The translations under genes were made by a program, and so were the position numbers. The notes under the pieces are model-generated. The model saw only the letters and a list, made by a program, of their open reading frames with translations. It was not told where the DNA came from and did not search any database. DNA of 64,000 bases from Zavarzinella formosa DSM 19928 (GTDB lineage Bacteria > Planctomycetota > Planctomycetia > Gemmatales > Gemmataceae), in assembly GCF_000255705.1 (NCBI RefSeq), contig NZ_JH636439.1, positions 1,010,389 through 1,074,388 on the forward strand, read 5' to 3'. This document shows positions 1-9,126 of this stretch, piece by piece (position 1 is the first letter of the stretch; the number at the start of each line of letters is the position of its first letter).

Positions 1-91
1 TAAAAGCGTGAGTCATTAAAGAATTGCCACCCAACATACCACCACAATGGATGACTTCTGCCTGAAAGATGTCCATGTCGTTAGACAACAT
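1..91 (-). CDS. Possible 5' part of a gene running off the left edge
   Basis: The minus strand is open from a TAA near 152 to the left edge of the window. The first ATG is at 91, giving at least 30 residues that include an HCGGMLGG segment. No clear ribosome binding site precedes the ATG and I recognise no family. It may be the start of a real gene or a chance open frame; the sequence to the left would decide. Confidence 0.22.
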   Translation of the reverse strand, partial: MLSNDMDIFQAEVIHCGGMLGGNSLMTHAF

Positions 92-140
92 GTTTCGGAA
101 TGGATTTCCTGAATTGTTCTCAAGGCTGATTCCTCTGGCC

Positions 141-167
141 CGAAAACGGGATTATGACCCGTTTTCG
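141..167. terminator. Perfect 10-bp hairpin
   Basis: The arms CGAAAACGGG (141-150) and CCCGTTTTCG (158-167) pair perfectly around a 7-base loop. No T-run follows on either strand beyond the one inside the stem. It lies between the left edge and the giant gene at 558, so it could terminate a gene entering from the left or belong to the leader of the giant gene. Confidence 0.4.
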
Positions 168-557
168 AGATCAGGTTGGAAACGGCATGAATTCGTGAGG
201 ACGGGATTTTCCGGCGTGATCATCAGCAAGACGCAGAACGAATGAGTTGGTTTGCAAACATTCGGATCAATTGAAGATCTTTGGTTGCCAAGCCTCAAAT
301 CTTCCTTTGCCGTTTTTTGCTTTGGCCAAACTTTGCTGGCGATCATTACCTGATTTGTGCGCTCCACCGGTCGCAAAACAGGTCTTTCGTCGGCCCCCCG
401 AACATCAGTGTGATTTTACCCGCAAATCATCCTGAGAGTCCTTCCGAAAACCCCCGCCGGGTTGGTTTGACAGCCAGAACGCGTTCACTTAACCCGCTCC
501 ATGCCTTCAGAGATAAGTCTGACAGGCTGAATTTGCATTTTTTGACAAGGGACAGAC
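168..557. other. Upstream region of the giant surface-protein gene
   Basis: About 390 bases with no convincing gene. Short overlapping frames exist but lack a ribosome binding site or a protein-like composition. The last 11 bases carry AAGGGA six bases before the ATG at 558, a good ribosome binding site for the giant gene. I could not identify a promoter with confidence. Confidence 0.5.
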
Positions 558-3500
558 ATGCCTCGGATTATTCGGTCGTGGTCGATTCGTCAGATCAACA
601 AATCGCGGATGACCCGCAAACCGGCTTCTGCCAGACTGAACATCCAAACGCTTGAGGACCGTTCCGTTCCTGCCGTCACCTGGCAGGTCCAGTCGGATTA
701 CTTTGGCACTCGGGACGGTGTGAGTCAGGCTCGAAGTTTGCGAGGGATTGCCCTGTCAGAAGACGGGACGTCTGTTTACGGCGGGTTCATCCAAGGGACA
801 ACCAGTTGGGGCGTTCGAGAGGTTAATGCCGGTGTTTTGGCCGTGCCCGGAACAGACACCGCCATTTTCGGGAACACCGGCAATGCTCCCTACGGAACTA
901 ACCCCGAGTACAAGGGGGGAAGCTCTGGAACATTTGAAGCGTGGCTCCCCACCGGAGCAAACAGCCAGCCCAAGGGCGTGGCGACGGACGAACGCGGTCA
1001 GGTTTATGTCACGAATATCGGCTCCAAGAGCGTCACGATTTACAACAGTGACCTCACCGCCCAAATCGGAACCATCTCCACCGGGGCCGTCGATCCGGCG
1101 AATGTGACAGCTCAAAAGATCGGCAACACCTATTACGCCTACGTCGCCACCGGCACCGGCGTCGTCTCGCGTTGGAATGTGAATAATCCCATCTCCCCCG
1201 TTCTGGACACCTCTTGGGGAGTCGGGGGACAGGTGAATTTACACACGCAGGCCCCGTGGCTTTCGGCCACCATCAACGGACTGGAGGTGGACCGTGATGG
1301 AACCATCTTCATCGCGGGCAAGTTAAGCACGGCTCCCGGAACACAAGGCAACACCGTCTTCAAGGTGCCAGCCGACGGAAATCTTGCAAACGCAATTTCA
1401 ACGACGGTTCCCGGCGCGTTGGATGTCGCCTTGTTTGGCGACAAGGTGTATGCGACCAAATACGCAGGCAACACGTCGGCCATTGCGGTGCTGAACAAAT
1501 CCGATCTCAGCAGCGGCGGGGCCGATTTGCTCACCAACATCGCCCGGAATAACACGGATACGGACAACGGCTACAGCGGGATCGACGTGAGCTATGACGG
1601 CCGGCTTTATGTGGCTGATCAGCTTTACAACATCACCACGGCCGCCAGCACATACACGCCTCCCGCGACCTCGTTCAACCCCACGCCGGTCGGCATTACT
1701 AACACACGGGTCAACTTTGACCGCATCTTGGTTTCTTCCCCGGTCGATACCCCGGCCACGGTGTATGTGGATGATGACTGGGCCGGTCTGACCAATGGCA
1801 CAGAAGTGGACTCCGACCCGTTGACGGTCGGCGTTCAACCGGCGGTGATTGGGTACGATGCCTTCCCGAAAATCCAGTCGGGCGTGAACGCCGCGGAATC
1901 GGGCGGGACGGTGAAGGTTTTGCCGGGGAATTACAAGGAAAACATCACGATCAACAAGCCGTTGACCCTCTTGGGGGCCAACGCCGGAACCGCTGGCGCT
2001 GACTCACGGGGAGCCGAGTCGATCATCACGACCAACGGCAACCAGACGTCCGTGGTGACGTTGGCCTCCGCCGGAGTCACCGTTGATGGATTTACGATTG
2101 ATGGTGACGATCCATCGGTCGTGGGCGGTCCTTTGACGAGCGGTGATGACACCAACGTCAGTTATGGGGTCCGTCCGACGGCAGCGTTCTCGAACGAGAC
2201 AGTTCAAAATAACATCATCAAACACGTGTACATCGGTTTCCGGGGAGACGGCGCGGCCAGTGGAAACACGATCTCCAAGAACTGGTTCGACAGTATCGGG
2301 GTTTACGACTTTGGCTATGCCGTGTCGCTGCGGAGTAACTACTATGCGGATGTCACTGGCAACAAGATGACTCGCGTGTGGACCGGTGTTCACTTGAGCA
2401 ATTTCTCGCAGGCCGGACCGGCGACTTGGTCGGTGTCGGGGAACGACATCAGCTCTTATGCGGGGGGGATTCTGGACTGGCTGTCGTATTCAAACGCGAC
2501 GGGGGTGACGATTGACGGCAACAAGATCTCGGCCGCGACTGGGGCGGTGACGAACAATGTCGGGGTGATGTTTGAGTCGGTTCAGGACGGTGTCAAGCCG
2601 ACGTTCACGAACAACACGATCACGGGCACGGACAACGGGGTTGTTCTGTTCAATGTGCCGACAACGAACACGATCACGCTCGGCTCGACCAACTCGGTCG
2701 TCGACGCTCGCCAGACGGGGGTGCTGTTCACAGACAACCTAAACTTTAACCCGGTCGGGACGACGAACTTCCTGTCGGGAGGGCCGGGGGGGGCCTCTAA
2801 GGTCATCATCGATGGGATGCCGATCTCAACCATCGCGGGGGGAACGGGCATCAAGGTGGACGCGACGCTCGGGACGGCGACGAATCTGACGGTGATGGGT
2901 GCTCCGGCGATCAGCGGGGGCGACACGGGCTTGGAACTCATCGGCTCGCTGGCCGGCCTCACTGGAAACACGCTGGGCGGGGTGTCGTTCAGCGGCCAGA
3001 CCGGCCCGTATGTGGAACTGTCGAACGGGGCCGAACACGGAGTGGCACTTGATGGCACCGGGGTGACCTACGACGGGGTTCTGGGGAGCGCGGTGACAAC
3101 GTCCCAAGGATATGCGGTCGAGGACAAGATCACGCACGCTGTTGATGATAGCACGCTGGGCTTTGTTCGGGTGAAGCCAGGCCAAGTGTTCGTCACGATG
3201 GGCAGCGCGACGGGCGGCGGCGGGATCACTCGCGGGATCGCTGTCGCCTCGGCCGGCGATCAAGTCAACGTTGATGCAGGCACATATGACGATGATGTGA
3301 ACATGGTCGGCGGCGCCAAGCCGGGGCTGAAACTCATCGGGTCCGGAGCGGCGAATACCACCATTAAGGGGGTGCTTGGCGGAGCCAACGAAACTGTCGT
3401 CATCGGTCAAGACCAAGTGCTGGATGGCTTCACCATCACCCGCGCCACGGGTAGTGGAGAAAACAACATCGGCGTTGCCAACGACAGCGGCTCGACCGGA

Positions 3501-6500
3501 GCCGTGGTCCGTAATAACGTCATCACTGGTAACCGTACTGGCGTCTATTTGAATGGGAGCAACAGTCAGGCGACGTTTACCCGCAACGTGATTGATGACA
3601 ACCGCACAGGCTTTCTGCTTCCGGACGGCACTGGCTACGGCGATTATCAGATCACCCAGAATGATGTCACCAACAACAAAACTTTCGGATTCCAATTCGC
3701 CGCTCCGACGGCTCTGGGTGCCGGATTCACCATTAGTGGAAACAACATCACGGGGAACTTCGCCAGCCAGTTGGAAAACAACACCGGGTCGGTTCTCAAC
3801 GCATCGGCCAACTGGTTTGGGTCGGCCCAACCGGTCGTTACCCTCGCCAAATTGAACGGGACGCTTCCGTCCGTGTTTGATTATCCCGGCCCGGCTTCGC
3901 AACCGGATTCGCCATACCCGTACACCCTCACCGGTGACTCGGCCGCCCAGATCGATTATTCCCCGACACTTAACGTCGGAACGGACACAGACTCTCTTAC
4001 TCCGGGCTTCCAAGGTGATTTCAGCCTGTTGAACGTGTTCACCGCCGGGGCACAATCCGGCCCGGATAGTCGCATCCAAGAAGGCATCGATTTGGCAGCC
4101 ACCGGAGGAACGGTGGCGGTACAGACCGGACAGTATGGCGGATTTGATGGGACGGGCAAGACATTCACTCTCTCGCCAGAGGGAGTGGTGGCCGTCAACG
4201 GGCCGGTGAAACTGGCCGATGGCAATACCTTGAAGGTCAATCTGACCGGGACAACGCCGGGCACGGATTACGCCCAACTTGCCGTCACCGGCACCGTGGA
4301 TGTGACCGGGGCCGCCCTGAATTTGTCGGTGGCCCCGGCGTTCACTCCCCCGTTGAACACCACGTTTGACATTATTGACAACGACGACACAGATGCGGTC
4401 ACCGGAACTTTCGCCACATTGGCCGAGGGATCAAAGATCGTTGTCGGCACTCGCTCTTACGCCGTGAGCTACGGGACAACAGATAACGATGTTTCGTTGA
4501 AGGTCGCGTCGCTGAGTCTTAACCCGCCGGTCAATGCGATTCCGGCGCCGCAAGAAATGCTGGAAGACCAGACGCTCAAGTTCTCGACGGCGAATGACAA
4601 TGAGTTCACGCTATCGACGGACCCGAATTTTATCGGTGACTTGAAAGTCAAACTGAGTGTCTCGCACGGAACCCTCACGCTCGGATCAACAGACGACGTG
4701 ATGTTCTCGCAAGGAACCGGCACGGACGACGAGATTGTGGAGATCACCGGAACTGTCACAGCCATCAACACGGCTTTGGAAGGCTTGGTTTACACGCCCG
4801 ATGCGGACTACTTCGGAGGCGAGGAAATCGTTGTCGTCACGAATGACCTCAACGCCACTGGAAACGGGCCGATTATCACACAGGACACCGCCATCGTGAC
4901 GGTGGACCCGGTGGATGACGTTCCGAGCTTCACCGCCGGACCCAATCAAGAGGTGGACGAAGATTCCGGCGCTCAGACGGTGACGCCTTGGGCCGAGGAC
5001 ATCAGCAAGGGACCGGCCAACGAATCATCCCAGACCGTTTCCTTTGAGATTTTCTCCAACTCCAATCCCGCCTTGTTCAGCGCCGGTCCGGTCATCGGTC
5101 CGGACGGAACGCTAACATACACCTCCGCGCCGAACGCGAACGGGACGGCGACCATCCAAGTTCGCATCAAGGATAGCGGAACCACGGACAATGGCGGTGT
5201 CGACACTTCCGCCACCCAGACGTTTACGATCACCGTTGATCCTCAAAACGATGCCCCCTCGGACATCTCGCTCGCCAATTCCAGTGTCCCGGAAAACTCG
5301 CCGGCCGGGACAACGGTTGGAACATTCTCAACGACGGATTTGGATGGGGACAACGCTTTCACTTACACGCTGGTTCAATCGGGAACCTACCCGGACAACA
5401 ATTCGTTTACGATTGACGGCTCGACACTGAAGACGACCGCAAGCTTCGATTACGAGACGAAGAATATCTATACGATTCGAGTGAATTCCGAAGATGCGGG
5501 CGGTTTGTCCACGGAAAAAGTGTTCACCATCACGGTTGCTCCTGTCAACGAGCAACCGACGATTGACATCACTCCGACCCTCATGTTGCCGGACGTGGCC
5601 AAGAACGCCCTGAACCCGTCGGGTATTCAGGTGGCGGGATTGGTGGTGAATGCCACCGATTCTGAAACTCCAACCACGGTGGGCGTGGCCATCACGGGGC
5701 TTCATGGCACGGGTGGCAAGTGGCAGTCCAGTCCGAATGGCTCCGCCGGTTCTTGGGTGACGTTGCCCGCCGTTTCCTCAAGCGGGGTTCTTCTTCTCTC
5801 CCGGAACTCGTTTATCCGGTTTTTGCCGAACAAGAACTTCGTCGGTTTTAGCGGGATTTCTTATCGGGCTTGGGACGGGCAGATTGGCACGACCAATACG
5901 ATTGTGAACCCCGCCACGAATCCTGTTGCCTTCAGCACGGCGACAGACACGGCTTGGGTTCAAGTCGGGGTCACGGTTCCGGATGTGGATGTTGCCGGCC
6001 GGGCGGTTTTGCCGAAGACGACCGAAGACAACCTCAATCCGCTCAGCAAGACCTCAAAGAGCATTGTCGGCTTCCTTGGCGTGGATTATCCCGCGAACGC
6101 CAACCTTGGCCTGGCGGTCACGGCTACGACCGGCGACGGCACTTGGCAGGTGAAGGTCGGGACCAAGTGGCAGCCGATTGATGGTGTTTCGGACACCACC
6201 GCTTATCTTCTGAAGGGAACTGATAGCATTCGCTTCTTGCCGAATGCCAATTGGTACGGCAACGCCACGATCACTTACAGGGCTTGGAGCGTCCTTCAAG
6301 GTTCGGGCGGGGTTGACCCCAAGCGGGGGAACGTCACGACCGGAAGCCAGTTCAGTGTGGAGAGTGAAACGGCCGTGGTTCAAGTAACACCGGTCAACGA
6401 CGCCCCTGTGTTGGATCTGTCGGTGGCCCGGATCTTCACTTCCTCGCCCCGCAGCGTGGCTGATCTCAATGCCACAGGAGCGAGCGATGTGGACACGGTG

Positions 6501-7370
6501 CTGGGGCCGACACCGGTGAACACGTCTGTCGTGGACAATACGAACCTTGGCATTGCCATCACCAAGATCACCCAAAAGGGGGGCTTCTGGGAATACAGCA
6601 AGACGCCCGCGAATCCGCTGACGTGGGTGAAGATCCCGACCAACATTTCCACTGTCCGGGCTTTGTTACTCAATGGAGCCGCTGAGATTCGATTCGATGC
6701 GGGTGCTTCCTCGGTGGCGTCCGGCCAGTTCCAATACAAAGCATGGGATGGTTCATCGGGTGGCGTCTCCGGAACGTTCAAATCAACGGCGGGGACGGCG
6801 TTCAGCAAGGGCATCGAGACAGCCACTTACTCGCTCGGCAATCAAACGCCGACCTTCAAACCGGGGGCGGCGACGAACTTCCCGTCCACCAAGGAGAACG
6901 AGTTCCCGAAGGATATCTTCGCCCAGAAAGTCATTTCAGCAGGAGGACGACGGTTCCTTCAACCGCAAATCATGCAGGAGACAAAACTCTCCGGTCAACC
7001 GGTGTCCATCTTGTTGGGATTGTTCAGTGACGCCGACACGGCCGCGCTGAAAGGCATCGCCATCTACGGCAGTGATGAAACGATGACCACTAACGGGGGA
7101 GGAACCGCCCAAGGGACGTGGGAATACATGATTGATGGCAAGACATGGCAGCCCGTCGGAAGCGTCTCGGCTGGATCGAAGTTGTTGTTGCGAAGCACGG
7201 ATCGGCTGCGATTCGTGCCGGCCGAAAACGCTTACGGAACAGTCAGCCTGTCGTACAACGCTTGGGATCAGAAGGCCGGAGTTGCCGGAGATCGTCTTGA
7301 CGTGTCCAATGATTCAGTGAGTTCTGCCTCCCTGACCTCCAAATGGACGGTGATTCAGACTCCCATCTAA
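558..7370 (+). CDS. Giant modular surface/extracellular protein with LEDRSVPA motif
   Basis: A 2270-residue protein. Residues 32-39 read LEDRSVPA, the short N-terminal motif shared by many very large planctomycete proteins and by the gene at 39773. It is followed by a propeller-like region (about 45-390) with NHL-like GVATDERGQVYV-type strands. Two right-handed beta-helix regions follow (about 400-840 and 870-1130; VYVDDDW and PGNYKENI are typical entry segments). Then come an autotransporter-like strand region (about 1200-1330), cadherin-like domains (about 1450-1670) and four repeated C-terminal modules, each ending in a (Y/F)xAWD-like strand. The start at 558 has AAGGGA six bases upstream; a second ATG at 609 is less likely. 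The role is probably cell-surface adhesion or matrix, inferred from architecture. No classical signal peptide is visible, so the motif itself may guide export. Confidence 0.9.
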   Translation: MPRIIRSWSIRQINKSRMTRKPASARLNIQTLEDRSVPAVTWQVQSDYFGTRDGVSQARSLRGIALSEDGTSVYGGFIQGTTSWGVREVNAGVLAVPGTDTAIFGNTGNAPYGTNPEYKGGSSGTFEAWLPTGANSQPKGVATDERGQVYVTNIGSKSVTIYNSDLTAQIGTISTGAVDPANVTAQKIGNTYYAYVATGTGVVSRWNVNNPISPVLDTSWGVGGQVNLHTQAPWLSATINGLEVDRDGTIFIAGKLSTAPGTQGNTVFKVPADGNLANAISTTVPGALDVALFGDKVYATKYAGNTSAIAVLNKSDLSSGGADLLTNIARNNTDTDNGYSGIDVSYDGRLYVADQLYNITTAASTYTPPATSFNPTPVGITNTRVNFDRILVSSPVDTPATVYVDDDWAGLTNGTEVDSDPLTVGVQPAVIGYDAFPKIQSGVNAAESGGTVKVLPGNYKENITINKPLTLLGANAGTAGADSRGAESIITTNGNQTSVVTLASAGVTVDGFTIDGDDPSVVGGPLTSGDDTNVSYGVRPTAAFSNETVQNNIIKHVYIGFRGDGAASGNTISKNWFDSIGVYDFGYAVSLRSNYYADVTGNKMTRVWTGVHLSNFSQAGPATWSVSGNDISSYAGGILDWLSYSNATGVTIDGNKISAATGAVTNNVGVMFESVQDGVKPTFTNNTITGTDNGVVLFNVPTTNTITLGSTNSVVDARQTGVLFTDNLNFNPVGTTNFLSGGPGGASKVIIDGMPISTIAGGTGIKVDATLGTATNLTVMGAPAISGGDTGLELIGSLAGLTGNTLGGVSFSGQTGPYVELSNGAEHGVALDGTGVTYDGVLGSAVTTSQGYAVEDKITHAVDDSTLGFVRVKPGQVFVTMGSATGGGGITRGIAVASAGDQVNVDAGTYDDDVNMVGGAKPGLKLIGSGAANTTIKGVLGGANETVVIGQDQVLDGFTITRATGSGENNIGVANDSGSTGAVVRNNVITGNRTGVYLNGSNSQATFTRNVIDDNRTGFLLPDGTGYGDYQITQNDVTNNKTFGFQFAAPTALGAGFTISGNNITGNFASQLENNTGSVLNASANWFGSAQPVVTLAKLNGTLPSVFDYPGPASQPDSPYPYTLTGDSAAQIDYSPTLNVGTDTDSLTPGFQGDFSLLNVFTAGAQSGPDSRIQEGIDLAATGGTVAVQTGQYGGFDGTGKTFTLSPEGVVAVNGPVKLADGNTLKVNLTGTTPGTDYAQLAVTGTVDVTGAALNLSVAPAFTPPLNTTFDIIDNDDTDAVTGTFATLAEGSKIVVGTRSYAVSYGTTDNDVSLKVASLSLNPPVNAIPAPQEMLEDQTLKFSTANDNEFTLSTDPNFIGDLKVKLSVSHGTLTLGSTDDVMFSQGTGTDDEIVEITGTVTAINTALEGLVYTPDADYFGGEEIVVVTNDLNATGNGPIITQDTAIVTVDPVDDVPSFTAGPNQEVDEDSGAQTVTPWAEDISKGPANESSQTVSFEIFSNSNPALFSAGPVIGPDGTLTYTSAPNANGTATIQVRIKDSGTTDNGGVDTSATQTFTITVDPQNDAPSDISLANSSVPENSPAGTTVGTFSTTDLDGDNAFTYTLVQSGTYPDNNSFTIDGSTLKTTASFDYETKNIYTIRVNSEDAGGLSTEKVFTITVAPVNEQPTIDITPTLMLPDVAKNALNPSGIQVAGLVVNATDSETPTTVGVAITGLHGTGGKWQSSPNGSAGSWVTLPAVSSSGVLLLSRNSFIRFLPNKNFVGFSGISYRAWDGQIGTTNTIVNPATNPVAFSTATDTAWVQVGVTVPDVDVAGRAVLPKTTEDNLNPLSKTSKSIVGFLGVDYPANANLGLAVTATTGDGTWQVKVGTKWQPIDGVSDTTAYLLKGTDSIRFLPNANWYGNATITYRAWSVLQGSGGVDPKRGNVTTGSQFSVESETAVVQVTPVNDAPVLDLSVARIFTSSPRSVADLNATGASDVDTVLGPTPVNTSVVDNTNLGIAITKITQKGGFWEYSKTPANPLTWVKIPTNISTVRALLLNGAAEIRFDAGASSVASGQFQYKAWDGSSGGVSGTFKSTAGTAFSKGIETATYSLGNQTPTFKPGAATNFPSTKENEFPKDIFAQKVISAGGRRFLQPQIMQETKLSGQPVSILLGLFSDADTAALKGIAIYGSDETMTTNGGGTAQGTWEYMIDGKTWQPVGSVSAGSKLLLRSTDRLRFVPAENAYGTVSLSYNAWDQKAGVAGDRLDVSNDSVSSASLTSKWTVIQTPI

Positions 7371-7390
7371 TCGGTCTGTTTGGCACGTGT

Positions 7391-7466
7391 CAAAAACATG
7401 TTTGGAAAATGCAACAAGCCAGCGGGCATCCCCGCTGGCTTGTCGCATTTTCCAAACATGTTTTTG
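7391..7466. terminator. Long inverted repeat, 36-bp arms, between convergent genes
   Basis: Arms 7391-7426 and 7431-7466 are complementary over 36 positions with one mismatch (7413 against 7444) around a CATC loop. The outer ends read CAAAAA and TTTTTG, so transcripts from either side end in a U-rich stretch. It lies just after the giant gene and about 60 bases before the end of the convergent dehydrogenase gene, which fits a bidirectional terminator. The stem is far longer than most terminators need. Confidence 0.8.
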
Positions 7467-7524
7467 GCCGAGGTTGGTATCGTTTTTCCAGCCTCCAAGG
7501 TTGGTGAATCAGGTCTGCCGCATT

Positions 7525-8616
7525 TTATCCAGCCGTTTCCCGGTCATCGGCAAGTGGTTCCGGGAGTTTCACATTCAAACGCTCCGCATGTGGTTGTAAC
7601 GCCGCCATGATGCCGGGGTATAAGGCAACGCCTTCGATCAGCGCCTGTCTTTTCCGCTCAAGCCCGCGCTGGCCGGGCAGACGCACGGCATCGACGCCGG
7701 GAGCGGGTGGATTTTCACGGCAAGCAGTCGCGGTCCAGCCGGTTTCGCGACGGAACGCTTCTTGACCGCCGAAAGCCGCCGGGTCAATTGCCTGGACGAA
7801 CACGGAAGCGCCCCAGTTTGTCGGCGTCTCAGCCCGGCCATAACCGCCGAGTCCTTGGGTTAATGCTTCGATCATCAGGGCCAACGCATAACCCTTGTGG
7901 CCGTGGTCGGCGCCTCCGGTTGGCAGAAGCGTGCCGGGTGGGTTTGTGAACAGAGCCTCCGGATCGTCGGTCGGCAGACCATCGCTGTCGAGCGCCCAGA
8001 GACCGGGGAATCGTTTGCCCTCTCGGCGCAGCCGGTCTGACAGGCCATTGGTGGTGATTGAGGCGCTGATGTCGATCAAGATCGGGTCGCTGTCCGTCGG
8101 AATGCCGACCGCGATGGGGTCCGGAGTGAACACGGCCTTTCGGCCGCCGAAGGGAGCAATGCTTGCGACGGCCGGGTCGGAGCAGGTCACGGTAATCATC
8201 ATTCCGCGTTCAGTGGCTCGTTGCAGAAAGGCAGCAAGACAGCCGATGTGGTGGCTACGACGAATCGCCACGGCCGCGATTCCGTGGGTCGCTGCCCGTT
8301 CAACCGCGAGATCCACCGCCTTGGTGGCCAGCCAGACGCCCGGCAAACTCCGGCCATCCCAAGTCACGGTGGCTCCCCGGTCGGCAACGACTTCCGGGTC
8401 GCCACTTGTCGGCATTTTTCCGGCGGCGATTTCCTGGAGGTAAGGAGCGGCCAAGTGAAGCCCGTGCGTTGTGTGCCCAAGCAGGTCGGCCTCAACCAAG
8501 CCTGTGGCAATGATCTCCGGTTTGTCACCGTCACACCCGGCCGCCGCGAATAGACGGGTGGCAAAGTCGATCAAGTCGGAAGCTTGGTATCGCACGTCTT
8601 CGCCGGTTTTAACCAT
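7525..8616 (-). CDS. Ldh-family (malate/L-lactate/ureidoglycolate-type) NAD(P)-dependent dehydrogenase
   Basis: A 363-residue protein of the Ldh_2 fold family, which reduces or oxidises 2-hydroxy/2-oxo acids with NAD(P) and is unrelated to classical lactate dehydrogenases. The N-terminal GHTTHGL (48-53) matches the family's conserved H-x-x-HG. RRSHHIG (119-125) corresponds to the (S/N)xHxG catalytic histidine region, and GHKGYAL near residue 240 is a further family signature. Length is normal for the family. The substrate cannot be told from sequence: malate, lactate, ureidoglycolate or sulfolactate are all possible. The gene stands alone, convergent with the giant surface gene. Confidence 0.85.
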   Translation of the reverse strand: MVKTGEDVRYQASDLIDFATRLFAAAGCDGDKPEIIATGLVEADLLGHTTHGLHLAAPYLQEIAAGKMPTSGDPEVVADRGATVTWDGRSLPGVWLATKAVDLAVERAATHGIAAVAIRRSHHIGCLAAFLQRATERGMMITVTCSDPAVASIAPFGGRKAVFTPDPIAVGIPTDSDPILIDISASITTNGLSDRLRREGKRFPGLWALDSDGLPTDDPEALFTNPPGTLLPTGGADHGHKGYALALMIEALTQGLGGYGRAETPTNWGASVFVQAIDPAAFGGQEAFRRETGWTATACRENPPAPGVDAVRLPGQRGLERKRQALIEGVALYPGIMAALQPHAERLNVKLPEPLADDRETAG

Positions 8617-8811
8617 CGAATCAACTCTCTCTGCTGTGTGTGCCGCGTGATCGTCTGGTCATGGTAGCCATCCCTTGACAGACAGGTCGAAAAAAGTCCT
8701 TGGCGGTATCATTGGTTGCGGTTGAAGTCCCCGATTTTAAGTTGGAACTATAACCGGTCATTGGAAGGTGTTATTCTCAACGAACGCTCAACAAACTTAC
8801 GGAAACAATAG

Positions 8812-9107
8812 ATGTTCCGAATTTCGTCGCTGTTGTTGTTGCTTGTGATCGAGTCGCATGGATTCGCCCAAAAGCCGCCCGTTCACCTTTGGTGCGAACA
8901 GGAGTGGTTTGACGGAGTAAAGGGAAGTTTCGGCTACTGGACCGGCGACAATCGGTCGAGGTGGTGCGGACAACGTTGCCCGTGAAAGCGGTCAAGGAAA
9001 TCACCGGGCCGCGCGAGTTGGCGCCAAATATCGTGGCCGGATCAACGGAGATTCGTATCACCGTGCATCCGGGCGATGTGCAAGTGATCGGATTGACTAC
9101 GAAATGA
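8812..9107 (+). pseudogene. Small secreted protein gene, apparently frameshifted
   Basis: The ATG at 8812 opens a signal-peptide-like start (MFRISSLLLLLVIESHGFAQ) followed by a plausible Trp-rich segment (LWCEQEWFDGVKGSFGYW), but this frame stops at 8983-8985. From about 8950 a second frame reads on as a protein-like segment (SVEVVRTTLPVKAVKEITGP and more) to a TGA at 9105-9107. Joining them needs one base lost or gained near 8945-8955. Together they would make a secreted protein of about 98 residues. I do not recognise the family. It is either a broken gene or a sequencing error. It converges on the kinase-like gene at 9127. Confidence 0.45.
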
Positions 9108-9126
9108 AACTGAAGACGTTGGCCGA

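Noticed and set aside
281-655. 124-residue frame upstream of the giant gene
   Set aside because: No ribosome binding site, overlaps the well-supported start at 558, and the sequence does not look like a protein.
2826-4277. Long minus-strand open frame inside the giant surface gene
   Set aside because: It overlaps a plus-strand gene with recognisable domains and its own product has no domain-like sequence; long antisense frames are expected from the codon bias.
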